Shown: positions 8,931-16,669 of the stretch, one piece after another
Layout of the letters: each line of letters starts with the position of its first letter
How positions within the stretch are numbered: the stretch's first letter is position 1
Assembly (NCBI RefSeq): GCF_020733635.1
Contig: NZ_JAJFZL010000001.1
Location: 558,001-622,000, forward strand
Direction: 5' to 3'
Length of the DNA: 64,000 bases
Origin: Nocardia spumae
GTDB taxonomy: Bacteria; Actinomycetota; Actinomycetes; Mycobacteriales; Mycobacteriaceae
The notes under the pieces: model-generated
What the model saw: the letters and a program-made list of their open reading frames with translations, nothing else
Databases searched by the model: none
Told to the model about the DNA's origin: nothing
Position numbers and translations under genes: made by a program

Positions 8931-9371
8931 ATGTCGATCACAGCGCATATTGTCGTGGCGGGCGCCGACCGTGCCGCCGCCTTCTACCACCGGGCCTTCG
9001 GAGCCGAGGAGCTCAGCCGAATTCCGACCCCGGACGGAAGGTTGATGTCGGTGGTACTCGGCATCGGGGACGGACGGCTGCACCTGGCGGATGAATTTCC
9101 GGAGATGGGTGTGCTCGCGCCGCCGTCCATCGGCGGCACCGCGGTGGTACTCGCGCTCGAGGTGGCCGATGCGGAGGCGGCATTCGCCGCGGCGGTAGCC
9201 GCCGGTGCCGAAGTCCGGACGCCGCTGCAGGAGACGTTCTGGGGGGAGCTGCACGGCCAAGTCGAGGATCCGTTCGGACACCGATGGAATATCGGCCGGC
9301 AGGTCCGAGAGGTGCCACATGCGGAGGTGGTGGCGGCTGCCGCGCGACTGTTCGGAGAGCGCGGGCGGTGA
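8931..9371 (+). CDS. VOC (glyoxalase/bleomycin-resistance fold) family protein
   Basis: A 146-residue cytoplasmic protein of the vicinal oxygen chelate fold, closest in pattern to the PhnB/YdeN-like group. It shows the two beta-alpha-beta-beta-beta halves: AHIVVAGADRAAAFYHRAFGAEEL opens the first, and VLALEVADAEAAFAAAVAAGAEV the second. It ends in the typical DPFGHRWNIG. Members bind metals, antibiotics or small metabolites; the substrate here is unknown. The divergent AraC regulator suggests induction by a small molecule. Confidence 0.85.
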   Translation: MSITAHIVVAGADRAAAFYHRAFGAEELSRIPTPDGRLMSVVLGIGDGRLHLADEFPEMGVLAPPSIGGTAVVLALEVADAEAAFAAAVAAGAEVRTPLQETFWGELHGQVEDPFGHRWNIGRQVREVPHAEVVAAAARLFGERGR

Positions 9372-9459
9372 AAGAGATCGGGGGCGGTGAAGAGATCGGG
9401 GGCGGTGAAGAGATCGGGGGCGGTGAAGAGATCGGGGGCGGTGAAAGAGATCGGGGGCG
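9369..9459. repeat. 18-bp tandem repeat, about 5 copies, beside a terminator
   Basis: GATCGGGGGCGGTGAAGA recurs with 18-bp periodicity, beginning at the stop codon of the VOC gene. The last copy carries an extra A and its GATCGGGGGC becomes the left arm of the adjoining hairpin, so the array may have grown from the terminator arm by slippage. Confidence 0.85.
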
Positions 9460-9483
9460 CTGCCGTATCGGCAGCGCCCCCGA
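9451..9483. terminator. Bidirectional terminator hairpin between the VOC gene and etfD
   Basis: A perfect 15-bp GC-rich stem (TCGGGGGCGCTGCCG paired with its complement) with a TAT loop lies between two convergent genes. There is no T tract, as is common in actinobacteria. Confidence 0.8.
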
Positions 9484-9497
9484 CTCGGTTCGCGGTG

Positions 9498-12400
9498 TTA
9501 CTTCTTGCGGCCCGGGGCTTTCGCTCCGGCCTTGAAGCCGAGGCCACCCGGCTTGGCGGCCGGGGGCGCCACGGATCCGTTGCCCTCGGCGCCGGCCGAT
9601 TCGGTGCTCGCGGTCGAATCCTCGGCGTCCGGGGTCGCCGGGGTCGCCGGGGTCTGCTCCGCGCTCGCCGGCGCGGCGCCCGCGCCGTTGCCGGCGCTAT
9701 CGGATTCCGTTGCGGGAGCGGGCTCGGTGGCGGGCTTCGCCGCACCCGGAGCCTTCGGGCCGGGGCGCTTGAAGCCGGACTTCATCGCCAAGCCCTTGGG
9801 TGCCACCGTGGGCTTGGTCTCGGTGGGACCGGAGGCGGCCGGAGTCGCCGCATCCGATGTCGTCTCCCTCGACGGTGCCTCGGCCGCAGCGGTTTCCGGT
9901 GCGGCGGTATTCGCGACCTCGGCTTCCGGAGCCTCGGCCGCCTTGGCGCCCGGAGCCTTGGCCTTGCCCTTCATGGCCAGGCCCTTGCCACCGGGAGCCT
10001 TGGCGGCACCCTTCATCGCCAGACCGCCCGGCTTGGCGGCCGGCGCGGCCGGCGCCTCGGAGCTCTCCGTGGCCGGAGTCTCGGCCGTGGATGCTTCCGC
10101 CGCGGGTTCCCGCGCGGGCTCCGGAGTCGCCTTGGCGCCCGGGGCTTTCGCCGCGCCCTTCATGGCCAGACCCTTGCCGCCAGGTGCCTTCGCCGGGCCC
10201 TTCATGGCCAGGCCACCGGGCTTGGCGGTCGGGGTGGCGGGCGCCTCGGAGGTCTCCGTGGCCTCCGTGGTCTCCGTGGCCTCCGTCTCCGCGGGCGCGC
10301 CGGCGCCCGGAGCCTTGGCCGCGCCCTTCATCGCCAGGCCCTTGCCACCCGGTGCCTTACCGCCGCCCTTCATGGCCAAGCCGCCACCGCCGGGTGCCTT
10401 GCCGCCGCCCTTCATCGCGAGGCCCTTCCCGGCAGCCGGTGCGGCCTGCTCGGCGGGTTCCGCTGCCGCCTCGGCCACTTCGGCCTCGGCCGGGGCTTCG
10501 GCAGGTGTCTCAGCGACCGGTTCGGGAGCCTGCTTCGGCTGCTGGATCACCTTCAGGTTCTCCGACAGCGTGGCCGGTTCGACCCGCTCGATGGAATTCA
10601 GCATCAGCTGCGCGACATCGACGACCTCGACGGCCTGGCCGGCCTCACCCGAGTCCTTGCGAGCGGTCACGCCATCGGTGAGCATCACGCGGCAGAACGG
10701 GCAGCCGGTGGCGATCAGGCCAGAATCGGAACCGCCGGCAGCGTCTTTCAGGGCCGCCAGTGCCTCATCGGTGCGGTCCAGGTTGATCCGCTTACCGAGT
10801 TGCTCCTCCATCCACATGCGGGCACCACCGGCGCCACAGCACATGGATCGCTCACCGTGCCGCGGCATCTCGGTGACGGCCGCGCCGGAGGCGGCCATCA
10901 GCTCACGGGGCGCGTTGTAGATCTTGTTGTGCCGGCCCAGGTAGCAGGGGTCGTGGTAAGTGACCTTCTCCGACACCGGCTTGACCCGGATCAGCTGCTT
11001 CTGCCGCACCAGACGGTTCAGCAGCTGAGTGTGGTGCACGACCTCGTAGCTGCCGCCGACCTGCGGGTACTCGTTGTTGAGCGCGTTGAAGCAGTGCGCA
11101 CAGGTGACGACGATCTTCTTCTTCGACTGTTCGACACCCTCGAACACCGAATTCAGCGTCTCGATGTTCTGCATCGCCAACTGCTGGAACAGGAATTCGT
11201 TACCCGCGCGCCGGGCCGAGTCACCGGTACAGGTTTCCTCCGCGCCCAGCACCATGAATTTCACACCCGCGGTGGCGAGCAGTTCGGCGACCGCCTTGGT
11301 GGTCTTCTTCGCCCGGTCCTCGTAAGCACCGGCACAGCCGACCCAGAACAGGTATTCGTACCCCTCGAAGGTCTCGGCATCCTGGCCGAACACCGGAATG
11401 TCGAAGTCCAGCTCCGACATCCAGTTCAGCCGGTCCTTGGCGTTCTGGCCCCAGGGGTTGCCCTTGTTCTCCAGGTTCTTGAACAGCCCGGCGAGCTCGG
11501 ACGGGAACTCCGATTCGATCAGCACCTGGTAGCGGCGCATATCGATGATGTGGTCGACGTGCTCGATATCCACCGGGCACTGCTCGACGCAGGCGCCGCA
11601 GGTGGTGCAGCTCCACAGCACCTCGGGATCGATGATGCCGCTGACGTCCTCGCCACCGACCAGCGGACGCTCGGCCTCGGCGCGCGCGGCCTCGGAGATC
11701 CGGGCCAGCGCGGCCTCGTCCGGCTTACCTTCGGCGTCGACCAGGCCGACCTCGTCGCCGCCCATATCCTTGCGGCCACCCGCGAGCAGATACGGCGCCT
11801 TGGCCGCACCGTGGTCGCGCAGCGACATGATCAGCAGCTTCGGCGACAGCGGCTTGGCGGTGTTCCACGCCGGGCACTGGCTCTGGCAGCGGCCACATTC
11901 GGTGCAGGTGGTGAAGTCCAGCCAGCCCTTCCAGGAGAAGTCCTCGATCCGGCCGGCGCCCAGGGTGTCGGTATCGGGATCGACGTTCTCCATATCCAGG
12001 GCGCGGCCCTTGGACATCATCGGCTTGGCCGCACCGAGGGCGACGCCACCGTCGTCCTCGCGCTTGAAGTAGATGTTGAAGAAGGCCGCGAACCGGTGCC
12101 ACGCCACACCCCAGGTGATGTTGCGGCCCACGAAGTACAGGAACGCCATACCCGACATCAGCTTGACGAAGGCGAAGATCGACACCATCGTCACGTTGGC
12201 GGGAAGCAGTTCGGCGATCTGCCCGGTGAAGAAGTCGGTCCAGTGGTGTTCGCCTTCGAGAGCGAGCACACCCGCCTTCACCATGACCATGCCGATGCCC
12301 TCCAACAGGACGATCGCCTCGATCACGTACGCGGGCGCGAACTTGGAGCCGCTGAAGCGGGACAGACGCTGTGGAACACGGGGATGGTTCAGCTGGCGGA

Positions 12401-12794
12401 TGATGATCAGCGCGACGATGCCGACCACGGTCGCGATGCCCAGGATCTCGTCACCGAGGTGGAACCACCAGGTATTGCCGATCAGTGGCCAGGCGAAGGT
12501 CGGCTTGAAGGTCTGACCGTAGGCCTCGAACCAGAACTGAGCGCCGGCGAGGAAGCCGATCATCACCAGCCAGTGGGCCCAGCCCACCGTCCGGAATTTG
12601 TTCATGCGGGTGTGCGCGATGAACTCGACCAGCATCTGTTTGAAACGCGGGAAGAACGGCCGCCAGCGATCTGGCGCGGGCTGACCGACCCGGATCGCGC
12701 TGACGATCTTCCACGCGCCGCTGATGAACGCGGCCCAAGCCACCAGGCTGAGCAGCGCTCCAATCGTGCCCAGCGTCACTGTCAGGGCATTCAT
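9498..12794 (-). CDS. etfD: EtfD-type membrane Fe-S oxidoreductase (HdrD-like)
   Basis: A 1098-residue membrane oxidoreductase. The N-terminal ~300 residues carry hydrophobic helices of a NarI-like haem or quinone module. Two 4Fe-4S motifs follow (CTECGRCQSQCP and CTTCGACVEQCP), then two heterodisulfide-reductase-type cysteine domains (the second with CCGAGGARMW). In mycobacteria the syntenic protein Rv0338c (EtfD) takes electrons from electron-transfer flavoprotein during fatty-acid beta-oxidation; the same role is inferred here. The last ~310 residues are an Ala/Pro/Glu linker with nine GLAMKGxxKAPG-like repeats. ATG 12794 was chosen for its GAAGGAAGG ribosome-binding site; upstream in-frame codons run through a palindromic operator. 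Confidence 0.9.
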   Translation of the reverse strand: MNALTVTLGTIGALLSLVAWAAFISGAWKIVSAIRVGQPAPDRWRPFFPRFKQMLVEFIAHTRMNKFRTVGWAHWLVMIGFLAGAQFWFEAYGQTFKPTFAWPLIGNTWWFHLGDEILGIATVVGIVALIIIRQLNHPRVPQRLSRFSGSKFAPAYVIEAIVLLEGIGMVMVKAGVLALEGEHHWTDFFTGQIAELLPANVTMVSIFAFVKLMSGMAFLYFVGRNITWGVAWHRFAAFFNIYFKREDDGGVALGAAKPMMSKGRALDMENVDPDTDTLGAGRIEDFSWKGWLDFTTCTECGRCQSQCPAWNTAKPLSPKLLIMSLRDHGAAKAPYLLAGGRKDMGGDEVGLVDAEGKPDEAALARISEAARAEAERPLVGGEDVSGIIDPEVLWSCTTCGACVEQCPVDIEHVDHIIDMRRYQVLIESEFPSELAGLFKNLENKGNPWGQNAKDRLNWMSELDFDIPVFGQDAETFEGYEYLFWVGCAGAYEDRAKKTTKAVAELLATAGVKFMVLGAEETCTGDSARRAGNEFLFQQLAMQNIETLNSVFEGVEQSKKKIVVTCAHCFNALNNEYPQVGGSYEVVHHTQLLNRLVRQKQLIRVKPVSEKVTYHDPCYLGRHNKIYNAPRELMAASGAAVTEMPRHGERSMCCGAGGARMWMEEQLGKRINLDRTDEALAALKDAAGGSDSGLIATGCPFCRVMLTDGVTARKDSGEAGQAVEVVDVAQLMLNSIERVEPATLSENLKVIQQPKQAPEPVAETPAEAPAEAEVAEAAAEPAEQAAPAAGKGLAMKGGGKAPGGGGLAMKGGGKAPGGKGLAMKGAAKAPGAGAPAETEATETTEATETSEAPATPTAKPGGLAMKGPAKAPGGKGLAMKGAAKAPGAKATPEPAREPAAEASTAETPATESSEAPAAPAAKPGGLAMKGAAKAPGGKGLAMKGKAKAPGAKAAEAPEAEVANTAAPETAAAEAPSRETTSDAATPAASGPTETKPTVAPKGLAMKSGFKRPGPKAPGAAKPATEPAPATESDSAGNGAGAAPASAEQTPATPATPDAEDSTASTESAGAEGNGSVAPPAAKPGGLGFKAGAKAPGRKK
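9501..10440 (-). repeat. Coding repeats, GLAMKGxxKAPG units in the EtfD tail
   Basis: Nine copies of a 12-14-residue Lys/Gly unit (cores GLAMKGGGKAPG, GLAMKGAAKAPG, GLAMKGPAKAPG, GLAMKGKAKAPG, GLAMKSGFKRPG, GLGFKAGAKAPG) are separated by acidic Ala/Pro/Glu/Thr linkers. They end at the C-terminus, ...KAPGRKK. Function unknown. Confidence 0.9.
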
Positions 12795-12875
12795 GTCGCG
12801 ACCTTCCTTCGGTTCCACGAGCATTTCGGCGACCGGGCTGAGGTCGCCGTTGGTTGCACGTATCGTAACGGGCAG

Positions 12876-12897
12876 TAAGTTACCCGCCGGTAACTTA
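12876..12897. promoter_or_regulatory. Palindromic operator upstream of etfD
   Basis: A perfect inverted repeat, TAAGTTAC-N6-GTAACTTA, lies 82-103 bp upstream of the etfD start. Its form (8-bp arms, GTTAC-GTAAC core) resembles TetR-family operators of lipid catabolism genes. A regulator gene is not identifiable from the sequence. Confidence 0.6.
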
Positions 12898-13098
12898 TTT
12901 GTCCACCCTATGATCGCGAATGACCCAGCGCAGGTGGTGTGGCCCATTCGCGGCTGCGGTGTGACCGGACTCACGCCTTGTTCTGCGGGTTCGGTGTGGC
13001 CGCGGTCGACTCATACGGTAAATCCCGGCAAATCCGTCCGACGAGCCAGGACAGGCTTAGTCGACCCGGGTCCGAATCGTCAGGAAATTCCGCGCTAA

Positions 13099-13117
13099 TT
13101 GTTAGGGCGCATAACAA
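13099..13117. promoter_or_regulatory. Inverted repeat TTGTTA-N7-TAACAA upstream of secreted paralog 3
   Basis: This is a perfect 6-bp-arm dyad, extended imperfectly to 8 bp, in an AT-richer patch ~180 bp before ATG 13296. It is shaped like an operator for a dimeric repressor. Confidence 0.4.
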
Positions 13118-13295
13118 ATCTCGCTTTCTGTCGGGGAATTCGACTAAGCTCACGGCGTCCTGCTTGCTGTGTGCACCTTCACACTGCTCGGGGAGGTCCG
13201 TCGGGTTTGAAATCGGGATTTCGCAGCCTGATGGATGCGTGGGCTCTCGCGGAGAAGTTGCGTGTGGCAAACCCTGATGACGGATTGGAAACCGA

Positions 13296-14138
13296 ATGAA
13301 GCTCCGCAGAGGTACTGCGGTCGCCGCTATGGTCATCGGCGCAATGACCGCCGCGTTGGGAACCGCCAACGCCGACCCGGTGCCGGCTCCGGCGCCTGCG
13401 CCCGACGCCGCGAAGCCGGGTATCGATTACTCGGCCAAGCTGGTCGACAAGACGGTTGTCACCAAGCTCAAGAACGGCACGTTCGAACTCGTCGAGAAGC
13501 AAGGTGCCACTCCCGACCAGAAACAGCAGGTCGTCGACATCAAGGATCCGGCCGGCAATGTCGCGCTGGAGATGCCGGTCGACTTCCGCATCGCGGGGAT
13601 ACCGATTCCGGTCAAGTCGGTGCTCAAGGAAGCCGGCACCGTCCTGGAACTGACCCCGGACAAGCCCGGCAATGTCGATCTGACCAAGCCGGTCGCCGCG
13701 GCCCCGGTGGCCGCTGTCGTGGACACCAAGGCCGGTCAGCAGACGGCCATCAAGGCCGATAAGCCGGTGCTCAAGGATGTCGCCTCGCCGATCGAGGATC
13801 AGCGGGCGATGAGCGACTTCGCCACGAAATTCGGCCTGGCGACCGCGATCGGCGGCTTCGTCGGCACCGCGATCGGCGCGGCAATCGGCTGTGTCGTCAC
13901 GCTGCCCGTCGGCTGCATCCCCGGTCTGGTGACCGGCGCCGGTGTCGGCGGCATCGTCGGCACCGTCGCGGCCGGTGGCCCGACCCTGGTCGCCGCAGGT
14001 GTCGACCTGCTCAGCACCATGCAGGCGGCCGACGGCACCACCCAGTGGTCGGATGCGGCCATGGCGGCGGCCAGCGGTCAGCAGCCGGCCGGTCAGCAGG
14101 CCGCTGCCCAGCAGCAGCCCGCGAACCAGCCCAAGTAA
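13296..14138 (+). CDS. Secreted glycine-zipper protein, paralog 3 of 3
   Basis: A 280-residue exported protein related to those at 6391 and 7291. It has a signal peptide with cleavage near ANA-DP, then the shared domain (YSAKLVDKTVVTKLKNG) and the two GxxxG helices around GCVVTLPVGC. It differs by a longer middle domain and a Gln/Ala-rich tail built on QQPAGQQAAAQQQP. The start matches the paralogs. It is divergent from etfD across a 501-bp region holding two operator-like dyads. Function unknown. Confidence 0.82.
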   Translation: MKLRRGTAVAAMVIGAMTAALGTANADPVPAPAPAPDAAKPGIDYSAKLVDKTVVTKLKNGTFELVEKQGATPDQKQQVVDIKDPAGNVALEMPVDFRIAGIPIPVKSVLKEAGTVLELTPDKPGNVDLTKPVAAAPVAAVVDTKAGQQTAIKADKPVLKDVASPIEDQRAMSDFATKFGLATAIGGFVGTAIGAAIGCVVTLPVGCIPGLVTGAGVGGIVGTVAAGGPTLVAAGVDLLSTMQAADGTTQWSDAAMAAASGQQPAGQQAAAQQQPANQPK

Positions 14139-14154
14139 CACAGCACCAACACCG

Positions 14155-14188
14155 GACGGCCCGTCTTCCCCCGGGGAGGCGGGCCGTC
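14155..14188. terminator. Bidirectional terminator hairpin
   Basis: A GC-rich imperfect stem (GACGGCCCG paired with CGGGCCGTC, extended through TCCCC/GGGGA) lies between the convergent secreted-protein and NRDE genes. Confidence 0.75.
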
Positions 14189-14207
14189 GGCGTCTGCGCG
14201 GTCGGTC

Positions 14208-15059
14208 TCAATCCTCCCGGGCGCGATCCAGCGCCACCCGGCCGCTGAAGCGCACCTCGCCGAGCGGTTCGCCGAGTTCGGCGAAGGATCGCTCGGCGAT
14301 GACGAACTGCCCATCCTCGCCGACCAGGAGCACCGTGCTGCAACGGGTTCCGTGCCAGGTGTCGGCCACGAAGCGGGCCGAGACCGATCGCTCACGGTCC
14401 CATGGCAGTCCGGTGTGCGGCAGTTCGGTATCCGGCGCGATGGTGCGGTCGGCGAGCACGTCGAAATAGTCGTTCACGTCCCGGGAGCCGAGGACCGCGT
14501 CCAGATCGCGCAATCCGTCGCGGACCTTCGGCCAGGCGGCGGCGCCGGTATCGGTGCGGACCTCGAGCGATGCCGCACCGGGGCCGGCCGATCCGAGCAG
14601 CGCGGCATTGGACAGTCCGTGCAGGCCCGGCGGCAGTTCCAGCGGTGTGTTCCCGCTGCGGTTACTGTGCCACCACAGCGTCTCCAGATCCGAGACCAGC
14701 AGGTTGTATCCGTTGTAGTCGTCGGTATCGGCCGCGGTGGCTCGGACGAACTTCTCCGGCGCCGGGGACCCGCTCAGATAGTCCATCAGCAGGGCGCCGC
14801 GGGAGCGGGCATCGGTGCGCCCCTCGGCCGGGCCCCGCACATTGGTGACGGTGGCGAACCGCCCGGCCTCCGGAACCAGCCCCAGCCAGGTACCGGGGAC
14901 GCCGCTCGGGGCGCCCAGATCGCGGCCGGCCAGGAGGCCGGGACGCTCCGGCCACCACCGCATCGATTCGGTTGGGCGCGTGTAGAACTCATCTCGGTTG
15001 GCCGCGATGATCAGCCGGAGATCCGGATGTGCGCGCCACCCGAGTAAAACCAGACACAT
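14208..15059 (-). CDS. NRDE (TANGO2-like) family protein
   Basis: A 283-residue protein of the NRDE/TANGO2 family, named for the N-R-D-E motif seen here near residue 21 (IIAANRDEFYTRPT). The ATG at 15059 gives the typical family start MCLVLL, with Cys2 exposed after the initiator Met. The family is N-terminal-nucleophile-like in fold; animal members are linked to lipid or haem handling, while the bacterial role is unsettled. A conserved YNGYNLL and a C-terminal GTRCSTVLLV segment are visible. It stands alone between two terminators. Confidence 0.85.
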   Translation of the reverse strand: MCLVLLGWRAHPDLRLIIAANRDEFYTRPTESMRWWPERPGLLAGRDLGAPSGVPGTWLGLVPEAGRFATVTNVRGPAEGRTDARSRGALLMDYLSGSPAPEKFVRATAADTDDYNGYNLLVSDLETLWWHSNRSGNTPLELPPGLHGLSNAALLGSAGPGAASLEVRTDTGAAAWPKVRDGLRDLDAVLGSRDVNDYFDVLADRTIAPDTELPHTGLPWDRERSVSARFVADTWHGTRCSTVLLVGEDGQFVIAERSFAELGEPLGEVRFSGRVALDRARED

Positions 15060-15155
15060 ATTTCCAGCATGCACCAGCCACCGCTGTCGCAGTACCACCC
15101 GGATACTGCCGCTGAGCTGCCTCACCTCCGGCGCGAAGGGGCCTGGAACACGACA

Positions 15156-15181
15156 AAGGCCCGGCAGTGCCGCCGGGCCTT
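15156..15181 (-). terminator. Terminator of the first serine protease gene
   Basis: A perfect 10-bp stem (AAGGCCCGGC paired with GCCGGGCCTT) with a 6-nt loop lies 17 bp past the stop codon at 15198. Confidence 0.8.
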
Positions 15182-15197
15182 CGTCGGGCTGGATAGC

Positions 15198-16544
15198 TCA
15201 GTTGGTGCGAACCCGCAGGCCGGGGTTGTCCGAGAGCACCTGATTCACCGGCTGCGCGAACAGCTGGGGGGCGTCGCCGGTCAGCGCGCCGATCAGGTTC
15301 GGGATCTCGCAGATCGGGTAGTCGGCCACCGAGGAGGCGCTGGAAATGCCCAGGGCCATGGTGCCGGTGACGATCGTGCCGCCCGAATCACCCGGCAGCG
15401 CGCAGATGTTCGCCGAGAACGACTGGGTCAGATCCCGGTCGCCGACCTGCACGGTCTGATCCACGGCATTGACCACGCCGCAGCTGAATCCGGTGCGCGA
15501 ACCCGACTTGCAGACCGGGGCGCCCACCACCGGATCCGCCACACCGGTGATCGCGATCGGCGCCGCACCCGGCACTCGGACCAGGTTGTTGGCGAAGCGG
15601 TCCCGCGCGCCCGCATCGATCGAGACGATCGAGTAGTCCTGGTTGCCCAGCACCGACTTCTGGAAGGTGCCCAGCTGCGCGCCGACGTGGTTGCCCGGCA
15701 GCAGTTCGAACATGGCCGGGGCGTTCGCGGTGCCGGCGGCCGGGATGTTCGGATCACAGTGGCCGGCGGTGATGTTCACCGGATTGCCGTTGCGGTCCAC
15801 ACCGTTGAAGCCGGTCGAGCAGACCAGCTGCATCTTGCCGGCCACCGAGGCGTAGGCGTCGCCGCCCGCACGAGGCGCGTTGGGCTGCTCACCGGCGATC
15901 GGCTGCGCCTGCGGATCGGACTCCGGCGGGCCCACCGGGGGCGCCGCCATCACGATCACGTGCGCCGGGTCGACGAAGCCCGGCATCGGCACACCGGCCT
16001 TGTCCACGCGCACGGCGATGCTGTTGTTGACCGTGTCGACGACCACTCCGCGCACCGCCTGCACGACCGCCTCCGGCTGGCCCGACAGCCACTGCTGGAA
16101 AGCGTTCTTCTCGCTGCGGAGCACGGTCTGGCTCTTGGCGACGTCCTTCACGGCGAATCCGGCGTCCTGCGCGGACTTCCTGGCGTCGTCGGACCCCTGG
16201 CCCGGAGCCAGCGCGACCACGGCCTTGCCGGCGTCGTCGAGCCACGCGCCCGCGAACGCCTGCGGGAACTGACGCTGTGCGGTGGTCGCGAAGGTCCCCA
16301 GGTGCTGGGCCACGTCCGCGCGATGCAGATACTCCTGCGGCGAGATCTTCAGATCGCGCTGCACTGCCGAGATCAGGTCGGCGGGCAGGTTCGGGGCCGG
16401 AGCGGGCGCCGGGTCGGCGGACGAGGTCGCCGCGAGCGGCCCGAGAACCAGAACCGCCGCCGAGGCGGCGACAGCCGCGCTACGGAGGCGGGTGCGCGGG
16501 GCTCGTCCCGCGGCGGACGACAGTCGGATGCGTGGCAGGAGCAT
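15198..16544 (-). CDS. Secreted chymotrypsin-like serine protease (S1 family) with pro-region
   Basis: A 448-residue exported protease. A long signal peptide (about residues 1-42, cleavage near SSA-DP) is followed by a ~170-residue pro-region of the alpha-lytic-protease kind and then the catalytic domain. The triad is visible: His in NITAGHCD, Asp in NQDYSIVSID, Ser in LPGDSGGTIV. Two cysteine pairs fit disulfides. TATAGT lies 6 nt before ATG 16544, so the mRNA is probably leaderless. The upstream gene at 16670 is a paralog with the same architecture. Substrate unknown. Confidence 0.9.
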   Translation of the reverse strand: MLLPRIRLSSAAGRAPRTRLRSAAVAASAAVLVLGPLAATSSADPAPAPAPNLPADLISAVQRDLKISPQEYLHRADVAQHLGTFATTAQRQFPQAFAGAWLDDAGKAVVALAPGQGSDDARKSAQDAGFAVKDVAKSQTVLRSEKNAFQQWLSGQPEAVVQAVRGVVVDTVNNSIAVRVDKAGVPMPGFVDPAHVIVMAAPPVGPPESDPQAQPIAGEQPNAPRAGGDAYASVAGKMQLVCSTGFNGVDRNGNPVNITAGHCDPNIPAAGTANAPAMFELLPGNHVGAQLGTFQKSVLGNQDYSIVSIDAGARDRFANNLVRVPGAAPIAITGVADPVVGAPVCKSGSRTGFSCGVVNAVDQTVQVGDRDLTQSFSANICALPGDSGGTIVTGTMALGISSASSVADYPICEIPNLIGALTGDAPQLFAQPVNQVLSDNPGLRVRTN

Positions 16545-16550
16545 GAGGCG

Positions 16551-16556
16551 ACTATA
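16551..16556 (-). promoter_or_regulatory. -10 hexamer, leaderless promoter of the first protease gene
   Basis: TATAGT on the minus strand ends 6 nt before ATG 16544, with no Shine-Dalgarno sequence between. It gives this gene a promoter separate from the upstream paralog. Confidence 0.6.
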
Positions 16557-16669
16557 TGGGGTTTGCGCGGCTATGCCTACTTGTCGCGGAGTTCGGCCGT
16601 AACCACACCCGGAGTACCGGATATGCGGGCACGCGACATCACCGGTAGACCAGCCGCGCGACCCCGGAA

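Larger units (their letters stand above)
12795..13295. other. Divergent intergenic region between etfD and secreted paralog 3
   Basis: These 501 bases carry no convincing gene. They hold the etfD operator (12876-12897) and a second inverted repeat, TTGTTA-N7-TAACAA (13099-13117), nearer the secreted gene. Promoters for both directions must lie here. Several short open frames lack ribosome-binding sites and coding bias. Confidence 0.6.

Noticed and set aside
9369..9459. Short regular repeats considered as a CRISPR array
   Set aside because: The unit is 18 bp with no spacers between copies and no cas genes nearby; it is a simple tandem repeat.
9387..12878. Long open frame on the plus strand opposite etfD
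   Set aside because: It is the antisense shadow of a GC-rich gene. The minus strand has iron-sulfur motifs and a ribosome-binding site; the plus frame has no recognisable domain.
15187..15215. tRNA-like string GGATAGCTCAGTTGGT beside the first protease gene
   Set aside because: It resembles a tRNA D-arm, but no acceptor stem, anticodon arm or T-arm can be built around it, and it encodes the C-terminus of the protease on the other strand.
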